A stretch of DNA of 12,953 bases from an uncultured Desulfobulbaceae bacterium (GTDB taxonomy: Bacteria > Desulfobacterota > Desulfobulbia > Desulfobulbales > Desulfobulbaceae), in assembly GCA_947260045.1 (NCBI GenBank), contig CAMYOP010000155.1, positions 1-12,953 of the forward strand, written 5' to 3'. This document shows positions 12,501 to 12,953 of the stretch, in pieces. The notes beneath the pieces are model-generated. The model ran no database searches. It was not told the origin of the DNA and saw nothing but the letters and a program-made list of their open reading frames with translations. The first letter of the stretch is position 1. Each line of letters begins with the position of its first letter. Made by a program: the position numbers and the translations under genes.

Positions 12501-12953
12501 CCACTTTTGAGCAGGCTGCTGTAGGAATGGCCCATGTTTCTCCTGAAGGTTTGTTCCTGCGAATCAACCGGAAGTTCTGTGATATTATCGGGTACTCCCA
12601 CGATGAAATTATGAAACTGACCTTTCAGGACATTACCCACCCTGACGATCTTGAGACAGACCTCACCCATGTACAGAAGTTACTGGATGGCAAAGAAGAA
12701 ACCTACTCCTTGCAAAAGAGGTACCTGCGCAAAGGAGGGCAGTTGGTCTGGATCAACCTGACGGTCACTCTGCTGAGGGACGATAATGGAAAACCCGGTT
12801 ATTTTGTCTCGGTGGTCGAGGACATCACTGAACGCAAGCAAATCGAGATGGCATTGAAAGATAGCGAGGAGAAGTTCCGGCACCTGATGGAGCAGTCTCC
12901 GTTCTCCATACAGATTATCAATCCTGATGGGAAGCTGGCTCAGGCCAATAAAG
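9548..12953 (+). CDS. Large membrane sensor with three periplasmic solute-binding domains and PAS domains (C-terminus beyond window)
   Basis: The frame is open from ATG 9548 to the right edge, over 1,135 residues. An N-terminal hydrophobic segment (about 24-46) is followed by three tandem SBP_bac_3-like domains (about 67-303, 316-548 and 559-795). Each starts with a [S/T]xxExxWLxxH-type motif and ends with R(P/N)DWPELxxIxxK. A second membrane segment (802-826, IIKWFLIFGG...FLFLLW) leads to a helical linker, then PAS domains at about 862-968, 979-1100 (SEERFRATFEQAAVGM..DITERK) and 1106 to the edge. This is the BvgS-like plan of a hybrid sensor kinase: periplasmic ligand sensing and cytoplasmic signalling. 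The kinase or other output domain is not in the window, so histidine kinase is inferred. The third binding domain keeps the STMRTPERE ligand motif; the first two have diverged there. A 27-base in-frame tandem duplication lies at residues 285-302. Confidence 0.85.
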   Translation, partial: MVLKITTHLFSLIREIASFLPEKPIFIVFVFFIYSCFSFFHSTLSFAQNEAVETVSSQENEGIRVSLSQQEKAWLKAHPNIVLGYTDAFEPEVIVNPDGSHSGILVDFLEELNRRLGTDITLRIDSIPGILQKAQAKEVDGILEMHPEYADKLGLLKSMGYLQAFPAVFARQNVSFDNPADFAGKKIAIIDKVYFTEKMLREYGEQATILRVKDAIQGMKSVSEGEVDLYIGVSFNSYYITKYQLFDVVIKYLFHHFPDKFGMAVRPDWPELVPILNKGISSFSQNDIDTIVAQNDIDTIVAKWIHLPQQEKTVKLTSEEQAWLKEHPIITLGGGNFAPLDFFDKTKGQSDGVGPDYAKLIGSMLGVEFKLVSGDWQEILDMAKSKKIDGIRLIFKSKEREKYLNYTKPLEKIAHAIVMKKEMRGVSSLTELSHKRVGTLKGIYAYHYMKEHYPDLDIITYPTWEKVLRALVNNEVEAVVGTLPVLTYMTNKLFITNLKVVALPTEMERNAYLGIRPDWPELTGIINKSIDAITIEQHSEIKNKWIALYTEDKKSEMSITPEEQTWLAQDHTVQVRVVNIPPYIILKEGADPEGISIDYLKLIAERTGVTFKYVFSGKPFQEALEGLKRLQGPDLITSTMRTPEREKSILFTKDFVRSPYVIFTHTDNKEFITDIADLHGKKIAVPKGTVIHDRIKSEYPDLNLVLFDNDIQAIEAVVTGKAGTYIGNLTLASFLILEKGLSNIKIAGPSPFGDHVFSMAIRNDWPELASIVDKGLASISPEDQAEIRNKYISIEYEHTETAVIIKWFLIFGGAASGIVFLFLLWNKSLRNQVQARTVDLKILNQDLEEQVGERKRAEKSLMELEAEERALIDAVKGDGTIIVANQGLADLFGKRVSELPGTKAFDLLPEGSSKKQRLGFVEKVIVSGQARIFKDERDGRFWEHRLFPIKDSHGSVIKLAVFAMDITKDVITQRKVVESEERFRATFEQAAVGMAHVSPEGLFLRINRKFCDIIGYSHDEIMKLTFQDITHPDDLETDLTHVQKLLDGKEETYSLQKRYLRKGGQLVWINLTVTLLRDDNGKPGYFVSVVEDITERKQIEMALKDSEEKFRHLMEQSPFSIQIINPDGKLAQANK
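10400..10453 (+). repeat. Exact 27-base tandem duplication inside the sensor gene
   Basis: Two identical 27-base units (10400-10426 and 10427-10453) each encode QNDIDTIVA, in frame. They lie at the end of the first solute-binding domain, where the other two domains have a single copy of the corresponding helix (SIDAI..EIKNKWI and SISPEDQAEIRNKYI). Perfect identity points to a recent event. Confidence 0.9.

Noticed and set aside
9718..12883. Minus-strand frames opposite the sensor gene (for example 11351-11812 and 12284-12670)
   Set aside because: They are antisense shadows of the continuous sensor frame and show no domain pattern.

Overview
The window looks like a chimera of two genomes. Positions 1 to about 1015-1026 are richer in G+C. 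They carry the start of a secreted protein resembling the planctomycete DUF1598 group (minus strand) and the first 44 codons of a planctomycete-like 6-phosphogluconate dehydrogenase gene (plus strand). Within a 12-base stretch at 1015-1026 the sequence changes to a more A+T-rich genome. From there on the gene content suggests a sulfur-metabolising Desulfobacterota bacterium of the Desulfobulbales type. This is judged from the thiocarboxylate sulfur operon, the multi-domain sensor protein and general protein style; it is not proved. A marine-sediment source and a join made by amplification or assembly would explain the mixture.

Layout: 1-574 (-) DUF1598-like secreted protein, cut by the window edge; 895-1026 (+) gnd start, truncated at the junction; 1015-1119 (-) start of a small conserved protein, truncated at the same junction; 1387-1647 (+) small winged-helix-like protein. 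Next comes a five-gene leftward operon, 4671 to 1810: sulfur carrier (hcyS/thiS-like), PLP-dependent homocysteine synthase (metY/metB-like), E1-like activating enzyme (hcyF/thiF/moeB-like), JAMM protease (hcyD-like) and a TusA-like protein. It ends in a strong intrinsic terminator at 1647-1685. Its promoter overlaps a 42-base inverted repeat (4693-4734), and upstream of that lies a cysteine-free Rrf2/CymR-like regulator (4852-5271, -). Then follow a Tim44-domain membrane protein (5682-6611, -), a long non-coding stretch, a Phd/YefM antitoxin gene broken by a stop codon (6984-7235, -), a possible group II intron remnant, a BrnT/BrnA toxin-antitoxin pair (8004 to 7472, -), a radical SAM protein (8465-9370, +), and a very large sensor protein with three periplasmic solute-binding domains and at least three PAS domains that runs off the right edge (9548-12953, +).

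How the genes work together: the operon matches, gene for gene apart from the sulfite reductase, the protein-thiocarboxylate route to homocysteine described in Wolinella succinogenes (HcyS, HcyD, HcyF, MetY). The sulfur carrier ends in Gly-Gly-Gly-Ser-Arg, so the JAMM protease would have to trim the tail before HcyF can adenylate the C-terminus. After sulfur loading, the PLP enzyme would transfer the thiocarboxylate to an activated homoserine, and the protease would release homocysteine. The TusA-like protein would supply or relay sulfur. The neighbouring Rrf2 protein is the obvious candidate to read sulfur status and act at the inverted repeat. The region from 6612 to 8430 is accessory in character (toxin-antitoxin modules, decayed elements).
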